64,000 bases of DNA from Phaeobacter inhibens DSM 16374. Its GTDB lineage: Bacteria; Pseudomonadota; Alphaproteobacteria; Rhodobacterales; Rhodobacteraceae. The stretch's first letter is position 1. Each line of letters starts with the position of its first letter. Shown here in pieces: positions 25,641-33,807 of the stretch. The notes under the pieces were generated by a model, which did not search any database, was not told the origin of the DNA, and saw nothing but the letters and a program-made list of their open reading frames with translations. The stretch lies in the NCBI RefSeq assembly GCF_000473105.1, contig NZ_KI421498.1, positions 2,957,009-3,021,008 of the forward strand, given 5' to 3'. The position numbers were made by a program, and so were the translations under genes.

Positions 25641-27269
25641 CTAGATCAGGGCCCAGTTTTCGGTGGCAAAGGCGACATAAGCGATCAGCGCATTCGCCAC
25701 CATATGGGCCAGTATCGCTGCAGCGAGACCACCTCCGCGCAGATACAGCGCACCAAATATGGCGCCTGCCGCCATTCCCAAGGCAAAGCGATCATGCATC
25801 AGACCAAAGAGCGCACTCGTAACGAGGAGTGCGATGACGGCCCGCAGAATCTGACCTTGCCCCGCCATGCGTCGTAGCAGATATCCGCGAAAAAACAGTT
25901 CTTCGACAATCGGGACTAGAACCATGGTCCCGAGAAGACGTGTGCCAACCCAGAGCATATCACGCTCATCGGTGCCGCCCCGGCTGATATCCGGCGTAGA
26001 CGTCACAATCCAGACGGCGGCGATTGCGGCGCCAGATGCGATATCAATCGGCCTTGGTCGATATGCCAACTGGCGCAGGGCTGGCCAGAATACAAGCAAA
26101 GCGGCGGCCATCATCGCCGCGCGTAGCGGGTAGCCTTGCGCAGGATCGGCCCAAATCGCGGACACCAGCACACCGCTTAACATCATCACGATAAATGGAA
26201 TGATGGAGGCGAGTAGCATATCAGCGCGCATCGGCGGCAGCTCAGCCGCAGCTGCGGCCAGCGCCTCCGGATTGCTCTGCAACCAGCGAGAGCGATGCGC
26301 AATGGCCAGAACCAGCAGCGCCAACAGCGTGAACATCAGCCAGCCGGCATAACTATGGAAGCCGTTAACTGCGTGCTCAGGTGCAATCCATGCGCCGATC
26401 AGGATCAGGATGGCGATACGTGCGACGTTGAATGCCCAGCTGAGCAGAAGCGCAGCTGGGAACAATACCAGCCAGTACCGTGTCTGACGGATATCCCGTC
26501 CCATCAGCAGCGCATATAGCCCCATGAATGTGGTCACGAGCGCAAAGCCCTCTACGCCGGAGCATGGCTCACCGATCTCCACCAAAAACCCGTCAACACG
26601 GATTAGGTGCAGCGCCGCATCAGACCACACTGTTGCGCCGGAGACTTCCAGTACCCACGTCACCAGGATGAATGTCACCGAGGTCAGCGCCTCGATATTC
26701 CAAATCGGCTCCATCATGCGGGTTATATCAGGCATGACCAGCGCGACCATCAGCGCCAAGGTCAAAGAGAACCCACAGCCGCGCAACCAGACCAGCCATG
26801 CTCGCAGTGGCATAAGTGACAGCACCCCGCCCAGCCCGGCTATGGCGCCACCCAGGCAGATCAGAATCAGGGTTGGTGATATCCATGCGTTGATCCCAGC
26901 GGGACCAAAGAGCGCCAGCGGGACAAGTGCGATTATAAGCCCCGCAAAGTTGAGGGCCAGCGCCGAGGGGCGTCTTGGGGCCTGTCCTATGGCTGCGGTC
27001 AACGCGTGATATGCGTTGCGCATCAGGATCAGATACAGCCCAAGCACAGTTAGAAGGGCCAGCAAGCGCCCAGCGATAGAGCGTACAGTTGTGCAGGCAA
27101 GATCTGCGCCAGTGAACTTGCAATGCACGTTCGCCAGCAGCTGATAGGCCACCATGATAATAAACAGTTCAACAACTGCCAGCCCAAGAATCAGGACCAG
27201 CCGCCGCCCGCCGCGCTGCGCGACCCGCCCGGTCTCGCCGGCGGTGAGGGCTTGGTCAGATATCGACAT
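25641..27269 (-). CDS. xrtE: Exosortase E / CPBP protease fusion (VPEID-CTERM system)
   Basis: A 542-residue polytopic membrane protein. The first half is an exosortase: the catalytic Cys is C236 in EPCSGVEG, with R284 in FNVARI and H305 in NGFHSYAGW. The second half is a CPBP/CAAX-type intramembrane protease with E456-E457-x3-R461 (EELFFRG), H492 (LMHDRF) and H522/N526. This fusion is the type named exosortase E/protease, associated with VPEID-CTERM targets. The neighbour on the plus strand is such a target. Its ATG lies 14 bp inside the end of mipZ, so it may be translated from the mipZ transcript. Confidence 0.93.
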   Translation of the reverse strand: MSISDQALTAGETGRVAQRGGRRLVLILGLAVVELFIIMVAYQLLANVHCKFTGADLACTTVRSIAGRLLALLTVLGLYLILMRNAYHALTAAIGQAPRRPSALALNFAGLIIALVPLALFGPAGINAWISPTLILICLGGAIAGLGGVLSLMPLRAWLVWLRGCGFSLTLALMVALVMPDITRMMEPIWNIEALTSVTFILVTWVLEVSGATVWSDAALHLIRVDGFLVEIGEPCSGVEGFALVTTFMGLYALLMGRDIRQTRYWLVLFPAALLLSWAFNVARIAILILIGAWIAPEHAVNGFHSYAGWLMFTLLALLVLAIAHRSRWLQSNPEALAAAAAELPPMRADMLLASIIPFIVMMLSGVLVSAIWADPAQGYPLRAAMMAAALLVFWPALRQLAYRPRPIDIASGAAIAAVWIVTSTPDISRGGTDERDMLWVGTRLLGTMVLVPIVEELFFRGYLLRRMAGQGQILRAVIALLVTSALFGLMHDRFALGMAAGAIFGALYLRGGGLAAAILAHMVANALIAYVAFATENWALI

Positions 27270-28065
27270 CCACGCCTGGCAGGTTCAGCGATTTCATCAT
27301 GTCGCGCAGTTCCTGACGTGCGGCGATATTTGAGATATTCAGCTGCTTGACGCCAATGTCCTTCAGGTCGAGCAACGTCAGTCCACGCGGGAACAGCTCC
27401 CGAAAGACCACCCGCTCAGAAAAGCCGGGTGCGACGCGAAACCCGATCCGTTTGGACAGCATGGAAATGGCGCGTTCCATCTTCTCCTTGTTGACCATGC
27501 GCTGGGTGCCGACACGATTGCGTATCACGATCCAGTCAATCGGCTTCAACCCGGCCTGGGCTCGCAGTTGCCGCGCATTCCAGACCATTTCGGAATAGAC
27601 GGAAGGGCCAGTGATTTTCTCACCCTTTTGGTCGGTATGAGCCAGGAGGTCAAAATCGACAAAACTGTCGTTCAGCGGCGTGATCAGCGTGTCTGCCAGA
27701 GAATGGGCGACTTGGCTCAGACGGGTATGCGATCCCGGGCAGTCAATCAGGATGAAATCATTGCTGGGTTCCAGTTCGGAAACCGCCGCAGACAGCCGGT
27801 GGTCATAGACATTTTCGCCCGGCTGTAGGCTATCAGCGTCGATTTCAGGCAGTTCGTGCAGCGCTACCAATGGCAGCTCCAACGCAGCTTTCTCCATGAA
27901 CGCCTTGCGGTTCTCCAGATAGCGCCCCAGTGACCGTTGCCGCAGGTCAAGGTCCAAGGCGGCAATTTTGTACCCAAGCCGGGCCAGCGTGGTTGCCACA
28001 TGCATGGAGACGGTGGACTTGCCCGCACCACCTTTTTCGTTGCCGACGACAATAATATGCGCCAC
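27256..28065 (-). CDS. mipZ: MipZ-like division-site positioning ATPase (ParA family)
   Basis: A 269-residue P-loop ATPase with the deviant Walker A motif VVGNEKGGAGKSTVSMHVA, ALDLDLRQRSLGRYLENR (Walker A' region) and FILIDCPGSHTRLSQVAHS (Walker B). Close to Caulobacter MipZ, which forms a polar gradient and inhibits FtsZ so that division occurs at mid-cell. The frame opens at TTG 28080, but GTG at 28065 has GGGGGAA correctly spaced, so I use GTG. The 3' end overlaps xrtE by 14 bp. Confidence 0.93.
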   Translation of the reverse strand: MAHIIVVGNEKGGAGKSTVSMHVATTLARLGYKIAALDLDLRQRSLGRYLENRKAFMEKAALELPLVALHELPEIDADSLQPGENVYDHRLSAAVSELEPSNDFILIDCPGSHTRLSQVAHSLADTLITPLNDSFVDFDLLAHTDQKGEKITGPSVYSEMVWNARQLRAQAGLKPIDWIVIRNRVGTQRMVNKEKMERAISMLSKRIGFRVAPGFSERVVFRELFPRGLTLLDLKDIGVKQLNISNIAARQELRDMMKSLNLPGVDVDI

Positions 28066-28230
28066 GTTCACTTCCCCCAATCACTGCGCGAAATACTGCG
28101 CATCTTGGGCTGACTATACTGCCCGCACGAATCGATGGGAAGCGCGATATCCGCAGGTTAGGGCCTGATTTAGGCTCTGTAGTTTCTGCCGGGCGAACCT
28201 GGGCAATGAACTTGTTCGTTGGGGCTGCAA

Positions 28231-28262
28231 CAAAAAACGCCGCCCGAAGGAGCGGCGTTTTC
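28231..28262 (-). terminator. Intrinsic terminator after rpmE
   Basis: On the minus strand AACGCCGC / GCGGCGTT form an 8-bp GC-rich stem with a short loop, followed by TTTTTTG. It lies about 23 bp after the rpmE stop. Confidence 0.85.
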
Positions 28263-28284
28263 CGAAAAATAAGACCAGATCGGC

Positions 28285-28506
28285 TTAGAAGCCCAGACCT
28301 TCGTATTTCTTTTTGAACTTGGAGACACGGCCACCGGCGTCCATCAGACGGGTGGAGCCACCGGTCCATGCGGGATGCACGGTGGGGTCGATGTCCAGAG
28401 CCAGGGTGTCACCCTCTTTGCCCCAGGTGGAGCGCATCTTGAGGATGGTGCCATCGGTCATTTTGACGTCGATGAAGTGGTATTCGGGATGGGTGTCGGC
28501 TTTCAT
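28285..28506 (-). CDS. rpmE: 50S ribosomal protein L31
   Basis: A 73-residue L31 of the type lacking the zinc CxxC motif. It starts [19 protein letters not shown] and has the conserved [13 protein letters not shown]. It binds the central protuberance of the large subunit. It follows rplS by 11 bp and is followed by an intrinsic terminator, so it ends this ribosomal transcript. Confidence 0.96.
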   Translation of the reverse strand: MKADTHPEYHFIDVKMTDGTILKMRSTWGKEGDTLALDIDPTVHPAWTGGSTRLMDAGGRVSKFKKKYEGLGF

Positions 28507-28517
28507 GATACCACTCC

Positions 28518-28889
28518 TTACGCTTTGGCTTTGTAGTTTGTATCTTCTGCAATCCGTGCGGATTTACCGCGACGGGCGCGCAGATAGTACAGTTTCGCGC
28601 GACGCACACGGCCGCGGCGAACGACAGTGATGCTGTCGATGTTGGTCGAATGCAGCGGGAACACACGCTCCACACCTTCGCCAAACGAAATTTTGCGAAC
28701 GGTGAACGAACCGGCGATGCCGGAGCCGTTTTTACGGCTGATGCAGACGCCTTCGTAGTTCTGCACGCGCGAACGGCTGCCTTCGGTCACTTTGTAGCCG
28801 ACGCGGATGGTGTCACCGGCTTTGAAATCGGGGATCTCTTTCCCCAGGGCGGCAACTTGTTCCGCCTCCAACTGTGCGATCAGGTCCAT
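28518..28889 (-). CDS. rplS: 50S ribosomal protein L19
   Basis: A 123-residue L19, with [10 protein letters not shown] at the N-terminus, [20 protein letters not shown] and the core [41 protein letters not shown] (seen over residues 50-90). L19 sits at the interface between subunits. The start at 28889 has GGAG upstream. It is the last conserved member of the rpsP-rimM-trmD-rplS order but is separated from trmD by about 300 bp. Confidence 0.96.
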   Translation of the reverse strand: MDLIAQLEAEQVAALGKEIPDFKAGDTIRVGYKVTEGSRSRVQNYEGVCISRKNGSGIAGSFTVRKISFGEGVERVFPLHSTNIDSITVVRRGRVRRAKLYYLRARRGKSARIAEDTNYKAKA

Positions 28890-29191
28890 CGCAGATCTCC
28901 TATAATTGCTCGTGGTTTTGTCCACGAAGTTTTGCGCGGTTGCGAGAGCTCTTGGTCTTCATCGGGTCCCGCAGATAGCAGCCCGCCAGAGATCACTCCG
29001 TTCTTTCCTAAGCGTGTATCGTGCATCCCCCCAGATTGCCGAAGAAGGCGGGTCAGGGATTTCATGATGCAACAGAACAGCGGTCCATAGACGCAAAAGC
29101 GAATCCAGACAGACGCCTTCTATGCTTGTTTGATCGGTGGATCAAGGGGACAGTCTGTGTTTGAGAACCGCAGATGCTGCCTTCGGATCGT
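28890..29191 (-). other. 302-bp trmD-rplS spacer (possible L19 leader)
   Basis: No convincing gene is seen. Close to rplS the minus strand has a hairpin CGTGG-ACAAAA-CCACG about 20 nt before the GGAG of rplS. A long, structured leader in front of a ribosomal protein gene could serve autogenous control, but nothing here matches a named L19 leader that I know. The rest appears unstructured. Confidence 0.35.
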
Positions 29192-29992
29192 TCAATCTTT
29201 TTTCTTACGGTCCTGGTGGGCCTGCCAGAGATCAGGGCGGCGCGCTTGCGTGATGTCTTCACTCATTTTCTGGCGCCATTCAGCAATTTTACCGTGATGG
29301 CCGGACATCAGCACATCAGGAATGGTTTGCCCTTTCCATTCCGCCGGGCGGGTATATTGCGGATGTTCAAGCAGGCCGGAGGAAAAACTCTCCTCTTCGG
29401 TAGAGGCCTGATTGCCAAGGACACCAGGGATCAGGCGCACGGTGGCGTCGATCATCGCCTGCGCTGCAATCTCGCCACCGGTCATGACAAAATCCCCCAA
29501 GGAGACTTCCTGAATTCCATAGTGCTGCAACACGCGCTCATCGACGCCTTCAAATCGCCCGCAGAGCAGTGTGACACCATCGCAGCGTGACAGATCCTGC
29601 ATCAGAGCCTGATCCATCCGGCGACCGCGCGGTGACAGGTAGATCAACGGCCAATTGCCGACAGTGCCCGCCATCGTATGCTCAATCGCATCTCCCAGCA
29701 CATCCGCCCGCAGCACCATGCCAGCGCCTCCACCTGCTGGGGTGTCATCGACGTTGCGGTGTTTTCCAATGCCAAACTGGCGTAGATCAACCGTCTCCAG
29801 CTGCCACAACCCCTCTTGCAGGGCCTTGCCGGTCAAGCTTTCACCCAAAATGCCGGGGAAGGCATTCGGGAACAGGGTCATGATTTTCGCCTTCCAAACG
29901 CCGACCAGATCCGGCGTCGGCGTCATCAGCTCGCGTGGCTTGAAAGAGGGGCGAATGGCCTTGCGGCCGTGAGATTTGTTTTGTGCACTCAT
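29192..29992 (-). CDS. trmD: tRNA (guanine-37-N1)-methyltransferase
   Basis: A 266-residue SPOUT methyltransferase that makes m1G37 on tRNAs with G36 and prevents frameshifting. Key segments are MTLFPNAFPGILGESLTGKALQ, DDTPAGGGAGMVLRADVLGD (knot region), YLSPRGRRMDQALMQDLS, CGRFEGVDERVL and EVSLGDFVMTGGEIAA. Compared with E. coli it has about 35 extra N-terminal residues (SHGRKAIRPSFKPREL). A shorter start at 29926 is possible; neither has a strong ribosome site. Confidence 0.95.
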   Translation of the reverse strand: MSAQNKSHGRKAIRPSFKPRELMTPTPDLVGVWKAKIMTLFPNAFPGILGESLTGKALQEGLWQLETVDLRQFGIGKHRNVDDTPAGGGAGMVLRADVLGDAIEHTMAGTVGNWPLIYLSPRGRRMDQALMQDLSRCDGVTLLCGRFEGVDERVLQHYGIQEVSLGDFVMTGGEIAAQAMIDATVRLIPGVLGNQASTEEESFSSGLLEHPQYTRPAEWKGQTIPDVLMSGHHGKIAEWRQKMSEDITQARRPDLWQAHQDRKKKD

Positions 29993-30047
29993 ATGGTGCT
30001 GTTTAATCCAGTTAGAACGACACGCAATAAAAAGCTTTGGTGTTTGA

Positions 30048-31088
30048 ATGAATTCGGAAATGCCCCCAATTGTAACTGCCCGTGAGTATCAGGCCGCAAT
30101 TGATGCGGTGCAGGCGCGCGCCAGAGCGTTCTGGCCGCGCATTGCATCGGACCTTGGTCTGGCTGCTGAAGGTACCCGGTTTCGTCAGCTTCTGGTGAAC
30201 AGCCGGTATCAGCATGTTCGCAGCGTTCAGGAGGTGAAAACGGCAACCGGGCAACGCTATGTTTTGAGAGCTGCGTTTGATGAAACCAACGCTGCGGGGC
30301 AATTCAAGTCTCTAGACAGGCATCAACAAGCGTCGGCAAGGCTGAGCGCAGTCCCAGGTGTGTCATCACCTTCGATATTGTGGCGTGATCGGGACAGCGT
30401 TGTTGTGTTGATGGAGTTTGCCGAGGGTGACACAGCGTACCGCGCACTATCGCTGAGTGAGTACGGGTTTGGTGACCGGGCAGAGGTGCTTCGGCGGATA
30501 GGGCATGCTGTTGCTGCGCTTCACCGTGTATCGGACGTTGGAGAACAAAGGTTTTGGCCCAAATCATTCCTGAAACAGGTTTCAACTCGGGCAGAAGCTG
30601 TTCGGGCGGGGCAATTTCACGTCCTGAAACCCAAAAGATTCCTAGGGCTGTGTGCGTTGCTGCATCGCGCTGGACGTTCTGCCCGCGGGCAGGCTTTTCG
30701 CGGCGCGGTAGAACACGGCGATTTGCATCTGCGTAATGTTATGATGTCCGACACCGATGTGTCCTTCATCGACTATTCAAACCACAAGGGGATTTTTCCC
30801 CACCGGGACATTGCAAATATTTGGCTATCCAACTGCCCGGATCACCTGGCACCTAACGGACGTCAGCCCGGTTTCGGCGGTGTTGCCAGTGCGGATTGGG
30901 TGGCATTCGAAGACGGATACGGTATGCGGCTGACAGCTGATCCGCTTTTCCGGTTTTTCTTCATCTGGCGTCTGTTCAAACTGTGGTCCGCTCTGGCGGC
31001 GAGGCCATCGGATCAACACCGGCGCACTACCGACGTCGTGGCCGGTGCTCAAAATGTTTTGGACGCTTTATTGGAAGCTGACGCGTGA
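30048..31088 (+). CDS. APH-fold kinase-like protein (phosphotransferase family)
   Basis: A 346-residue protein with the catalytic loop VEHGDLHLRNVMMSD and FIDYSNHKG, that is HGDxHxxN followed by the metal-binding Asp, as in aminoglycoside/choline/fructosamine kinase-like proteins. An N-terminal lobe precedes it (QRYVLRAAF, then LMEFAEG hinge). The substrate cannot be read from sequence. It sits on the opposite strand between trmD and rimM, which normally adjoin, and its stop lies 12 bp from the rimM stop. A lipid or sugar kinase is more likely than antibiotic resistance, since nothing indicates a resistance context. Confidence 0.75.
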   Translation: MNSEMPPIVTAREYQAAIDAVQARARAFWPRIASDLGLAAEGTRFRQLLVNSRYQHVRSVQEVKTATGQRYVLRAAFDETNAAGQFKSLDRHQQASARLSAVPGVSSPSILWRDRDSVVVLMEFAEGDTAYRALSLSEYGFGDRAEVLRRIGHAVAALHRVSDVGEQRFWPKSFLKQVSTRAEAVRAGQFHVLKPKRFLGLCALLHRAGRSARGQAFRGAVEHGDLHLRNVMMSDTDVSFIDYSNHKGIFPHRDIANIWLSNCPDHLAPNGRQPGFGGVASADWVAFEDGYGMRLTADPLFRFFFIWRLFKLWSALAARPSDQHRRTTDVVAGAQNVLDALLEADA

Positions 31089-31100
31089 ATGCTGAAGCCC

Positions 31101-31604
31101 TCAGAACAACCCTTCCGGCGGATCTGCGATGATGCGGCCCGCTGCAAGATCTACAGTTGGCACTGCGGCTAGCGTAAAGGGCAGCAATACTGTCTTACTG
31201 TCTGCGGGGATGGTGATTTCCAGAAGATCACTGGCGCCGTGGTTCTGTACTGATTTTACGGTGCCCAGCAGTGTTCCGCCGGTGTCGTAAACCTCCAGCC
31301 CCATCAGATCGGTGTGATAGTATTCATCATCCGGCAGGCTCGGCAGACGGTCGCGCGGCGCGAACAGCCGGATCCCCTTCAGAGCATCAGCCTGTTCCTT
31401 GGTCTCGATCCCGCCGATACGGGCGGTAAACCCGTTCTTGATGGCGCGGACCAAGGTGATCGTATAGGTCTGGCTGCCGTCTTCTGTGCTGAGTGGGGAA
31501 TAGTCTTCAATATCCTCGGGCATCGCACAAAAACTCTTCAGCCGCACCTCGCCCCGCACCCCGTACGAGCCGGAAATGGCGCCAACGCAAATCTGCTCAG
31601 TCAT
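31101..31604 (-). CDS. rimM: 16S rRNA processing protein RimM
   Basis: A 167-residue RimM with an N-terminal domain ([21 protein letters not shown]) and a PRC-barrel ([26 protein letters not shown], ending [13 protein letters not shown]). It assists maturation of the 30S head and binds S19. Its start overlaps the stop of a 48-residue membrane protein by 4 bp. Confidence 0.95.
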   Translation of the reverse strand: MTEQICVGAISGSYGVRGEVRLKSFCAMPEDIEDYSPLSTEDGSQTYTITLVRAIKNGFTARIGGIETKEQADALKGIRLFAPRDRLPSLPDDEYYHTDLMGLEVYDTGGTLLGTVKSVQNHGASDLLEITIPADSKTVLLPFTLAAVPTVDLAAGRIIADPPEGLF

Positions 31605-31747
31605 TCAATCCATCCTTTGCAGAACCGCTCAGCAGTCCAGGTGCCGCCTGCGAGTCCACAGCGTTCTGTTTGGTAGTTGCGTTCATAGAGAACACCCGCG
31701 GTAAAGGCGATCAGAACAAAAACCGCAAGCCGGATCAATCGCCACAT
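31601..31747 (-). CDS. Small single-pass membrane protein (48 aa)
   Basis: A 48-residue protein: [21 protein letters not shown] forms one membrane helix, then a short tail with two cysteines ([14 protein letters not shown]). The stop overlaps the rimM start (ATGA), so it is translated with rimM. No function is known to me; the conserved-looking [13 protein letters not shown] tail suggests a periplasmic or cytosolic binding patch. Confidence 0.68.
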   Translation of the reverse strand: MWRLIRLAVFVLIAFTAGVLYERNYQTERCGLAGGTWTAERFCKGWIE

Positions 31748-31754
31748 CAGTGGA

Positions 31755-32396
31755 TTACCGGGTTTCGATCGGCAATGCGTTGCGTCGGGTTTCCCAGCCC
31801 AGCTGCTCCAGTTCCGGCGTTTTGGACATCCGCTCGGGGTGGCCAACGCAGAAATATCCAATCAACTGCCAGTCGGCTGGGACATCCAAATCCCGGTTCA
31901 GCTGTTGCGGATCAAGGATCGACACCCAGCCCAGCCCCAGACCTTCGGCACGCAGGGCGAGCCAGAACAGGGTCACAGCGGTAACGACGGAGTAGCGGCG
32001 CATCTCCGGCATGGTGCCAGCACCGAGCTTGTGACCTTTTGTTGTGGAATCGTCGCAGTAGATCGCCAGCTGAACAGGTGCTTCGCGCATGCCTGACAAT
32101 TTCAGCTTGGCATAGCGTTCGGCCTTGGCTTCTGAAAAGCCGGCCAGCGCCGTGGCATTTGCGGTCTCGAAATTCTCAAGTGCTGCAGCACGGGCTGAGT
32201 CACTTTCTACGCGGATCACCCGCCAAGGTTCGCTGAGCCCGACCGAGGGCGCCAGCTGAATGGTGTCGAGACAGCGCGTAAGCACTGCCTCGTCCACCGG
32301 ATCGGAGCGAAACCGGCGCACATCGCGCCGGACCCGCATCAACAGATCAAGTTGCATGCGGAAGTCTTCAGAAAACGAATTGTCCCGCATGTTCAT
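31755..32396 (-). CDS. bluB: 5,6-dimethylbenzimidazole synthase BluB
   Basis: A 213-residue nitroreductase-fold enzyme: MRVRRDVRRFRSDPVDE at the FMN-binding N-terminus, IQLAPSVGLSEPWRVIRVES, AIYCDD, and GLGWVSILDPQQLNRDLDVP near the C-terminus are BluB hallmarks. It cleaves reduced FMN with O2 to make the lower ligand of vitamin B12. The start at 32396 has GCGGAG upstream; the open frame further upstream overlaps rpsP and is not used. It lies between rpsP and rimM, while cobC/cobD are 22 kb away in this window. Confidence 0.93.
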   Translation of the reverse strand: MNMRDNSFSEDFRMQLDLLMRVRRDVRRFRSDPVDEAVLTRCLDTIQLAPSVGLSEPWRVIRVESDSARAAALENFETANATALAGFSEAKAERYAKLKLSGMREAPVQLAIYCDDSTTKGHKLGAGTMPEMRRYSVVTAVTLFWLALRAEGLGLGWVSILDPQQLNRDLDVPADWQLIGYFCVGHPERMSKTPELEQLGWETRRNALPIETR

Positions 32397-32400
32397 CAAC

Positions 32401-32760
32401 TTACTCCGCGTCTGCAGTCGCTTCAGCAGCTTTGGCTGCTTTTTCTTCGGCGCGCTCCTGAGCTTTCTTGCCAGGGGTGCCTTTCTTGGGGTTGTTCCGC
32501 TCCACCTTAGCGCGAACGCCAGCAGCTTCCAACATCCGAGCAATACGATCTGTAGGCTGAGCGCCCTGATCCAGCCAGTGCTGCACGCGTTCCATGTCCA
32601 TTTTTACGCGCTCTTCACTGTCTTTCGGCAGCAGCGGGTTGTAGGTGCCCAGCTTTTCGATGAAGCGACCATCGCGCGGCATACGGCTGTCGGCAGCCAC
32701 AATGCGATAGAAGGGACGCTTTTTCGAGCCGCCGCGGGCCAGACGAATTTTCATTGCCAT
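32401..32760 (-). CDS. rpsP: 30S ribosomal protein S16
   Basis: A 119-residue S16: [40 protein letters not shown] and [19 protein letters not shown] are diagnostic. The C-terminal ~40 residues are a Lys/Ala-rich tail of the sort found in alphaproteobacteria. AAAGGAGAC lies upstream. It heads the ribosomal operon reading left. Confidence 0.97.
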   Translation of the reverse strand: MAMKIRLARGGSKKRPFYRIVAADSRMPRDGRFIEKLGTYNPLLPKDSEERVKMDMERVQHWLDQGAQPTDRIARMLEAAGVRAKVERNNPKKGTPGKKAQERAEEKAAKAAEATADAE

Positions 32761-32786
32761 GGGTTCAGTCTCCTTTAATGGCGTTT

Positions 32787-32802
32787 ACAGGGATATCCCT
32801 GT
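32787..32802. repeat. Perfect 16-bp palindrome between the chorismate mutase gene and rpsP
   Basis: ACAGGGATATCCCTGT is self-complementary. It lies just after the chorismate mutase stop and about 27 bp before rpsP. It has no U-run, so a terminator role is doubtful; it could be a protein site or chance. Confidence 0.4.
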
Positions 32803-33110
32803 TATTCCTGGTGTTTCTTATGGTGTCGGATGACTTCCTGAATGATGAAATTCAGAAAAGCCTTGGCGAAATCGGGGTCCAGGTCGGCCTGTTCCGCCAG
32901 GTCTTCGAGCCGTGCGATCTGCGCGGTTTCACGCGTTGGATCGGACGGGGGAAGGTCGTGTTCAGCCTTGAGCCGGCCCACCGCCTGGGTGTGCTTGAAA
33001 CGCTCGCCCAAAGTATAAACGAGAATAGCATCAAGGCGATCAATGCTCTCGCGGTGGCCTTTCAGCAGCGCCGCTGCACGGGCGACGGGATCTTGGGTCT
33101 CTGTCGTCAT
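32802..33110 (-). CDS. Chorismate mutase (AroQ class)
   Basis: A 102-residue all-helical AroQ-type protein: HRESIDRLDAILVYTLGERFKHTQAVGRLKAEHDLPPSDP carries the conserved Arg and Asp/Lys of the active site, and AFLNFIIQEVIRHH the C-terminal helix. It converts chorismate to prephenate for phenylalanine and tyrosine synthesis. It is monofunctional here, without a fused dehydratase or dehydrogenase domain. Confidence 0.9.
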   Translation of the reverse strand: MTTETQDPVARAAALLKGHRESIDRLDAILVYTLGERFKHTQAVGRLKAEHDLPPSDPTRETAQIARLEDLAEQADLDPDFAKAFLNFIIQEVIRHHKKHQE

Positions 33111-33167
33111 TTCTGACTCCGCAAGGAGATGAATGAAAAGCGCATCGCGCGGCTTTGGGTGATGGGA

Positions 33168-33767
33168 TCAGTCAAGCGCCCAGCCCTCCGGTTTAAACAG
33201 GGGATCTGCGTAATGGCTGATTTCCATCTCGATCCCATGGATCAGCTGGCTGTCCTTCAGCGCATTCGGGGCCGGGTGGCGATAGACAGCGTCGCTGCCG
33301 TCAATAGTGTCGGCATCGTGATCCTTCTGTGCGCCCAGCCGCTCTGCCAAACGGATCGAATCCAGATTCTTCGGATCAATATAGCTGACCGCGCCATCCC
33401 AGCCGAGGGTATTGTAATAGTAGTTGCGGGCCGCGTGAGTGGCTTCCAGCGCATAGCCCTTACCAGCGGCATCAGGCCAGATGATCCAGGCGATTTCGCG
33501 TTCCGGCCAGCCTGCAGGCATCCAGCCCCCGGCCATCCCATATGTTTCCTCGGTGATCTTGTCGTGGATCATCCACATGCCAAACCCGCGCACCTGCCAA
33601 TGGCCAATTTCAGCGGCGTAGAGCATCCAGGCTTCGTATGGATTCAGCGGGCCGCCCATGAAGCGCGCACGGTAAGAGCTGAACGTCGCTTTGAAGTCGG
33701 GGTAATCCACGGCTTCGGGGCCCCGCAGGACCAAGCGCTTGGTTTCGATCACAGGGATGGACGAGGG
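33168..33767 (-). CDS. GNAT-family N-acetyltransferase (RimJ/RimL-like), copy 1
   Basis: A 199-residue acetyltransferase: VIETKRLVLRGPEAVDYP opens the fold, and IIWPDAAGKGYALEATHAARNYYYNTLGW holds the acetyl-CoA loop (GKGYA) and following helix; DSIRLAERLGA ends it. The frame opens at a TTG at 33803, but ATG 33767 aligns with family starts. It is the last of three related genes in a row reading left from ffh. Confidence 0.85.
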   Translation of the reverse strand, partial: PSSIPVIETKRLVLRGPEAVDYPDFKATFSSYRARFMGGPLNPYEAWMLYAAEIGHWQVRGFGMWMIHDKITEETYGMAGGWMPAGWPEREIAWIIWPDAAGKGYALEATHAARNYYYNTLGWDGAVSYIDPKNLDSIRLAERLGAQKDHDADTIDGSDAVYRHPAPNALKDSQLIHGIEMEISHYADPLFKPEGWALD

Positions 33768-33807
33768 CATCAGGCACACCCTACGCTGCTGAGATAACGA
33801 CAAGAGG

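Noticed and set aside
30048-31088. Antibiotic resistance gene (aminoglycoside phosphotransferase)
   Set aside because: Only the general kinase fold is visible; there is no resistance context, and the N-terminal lobe does not match known aminoglycoside enzymes by eye.
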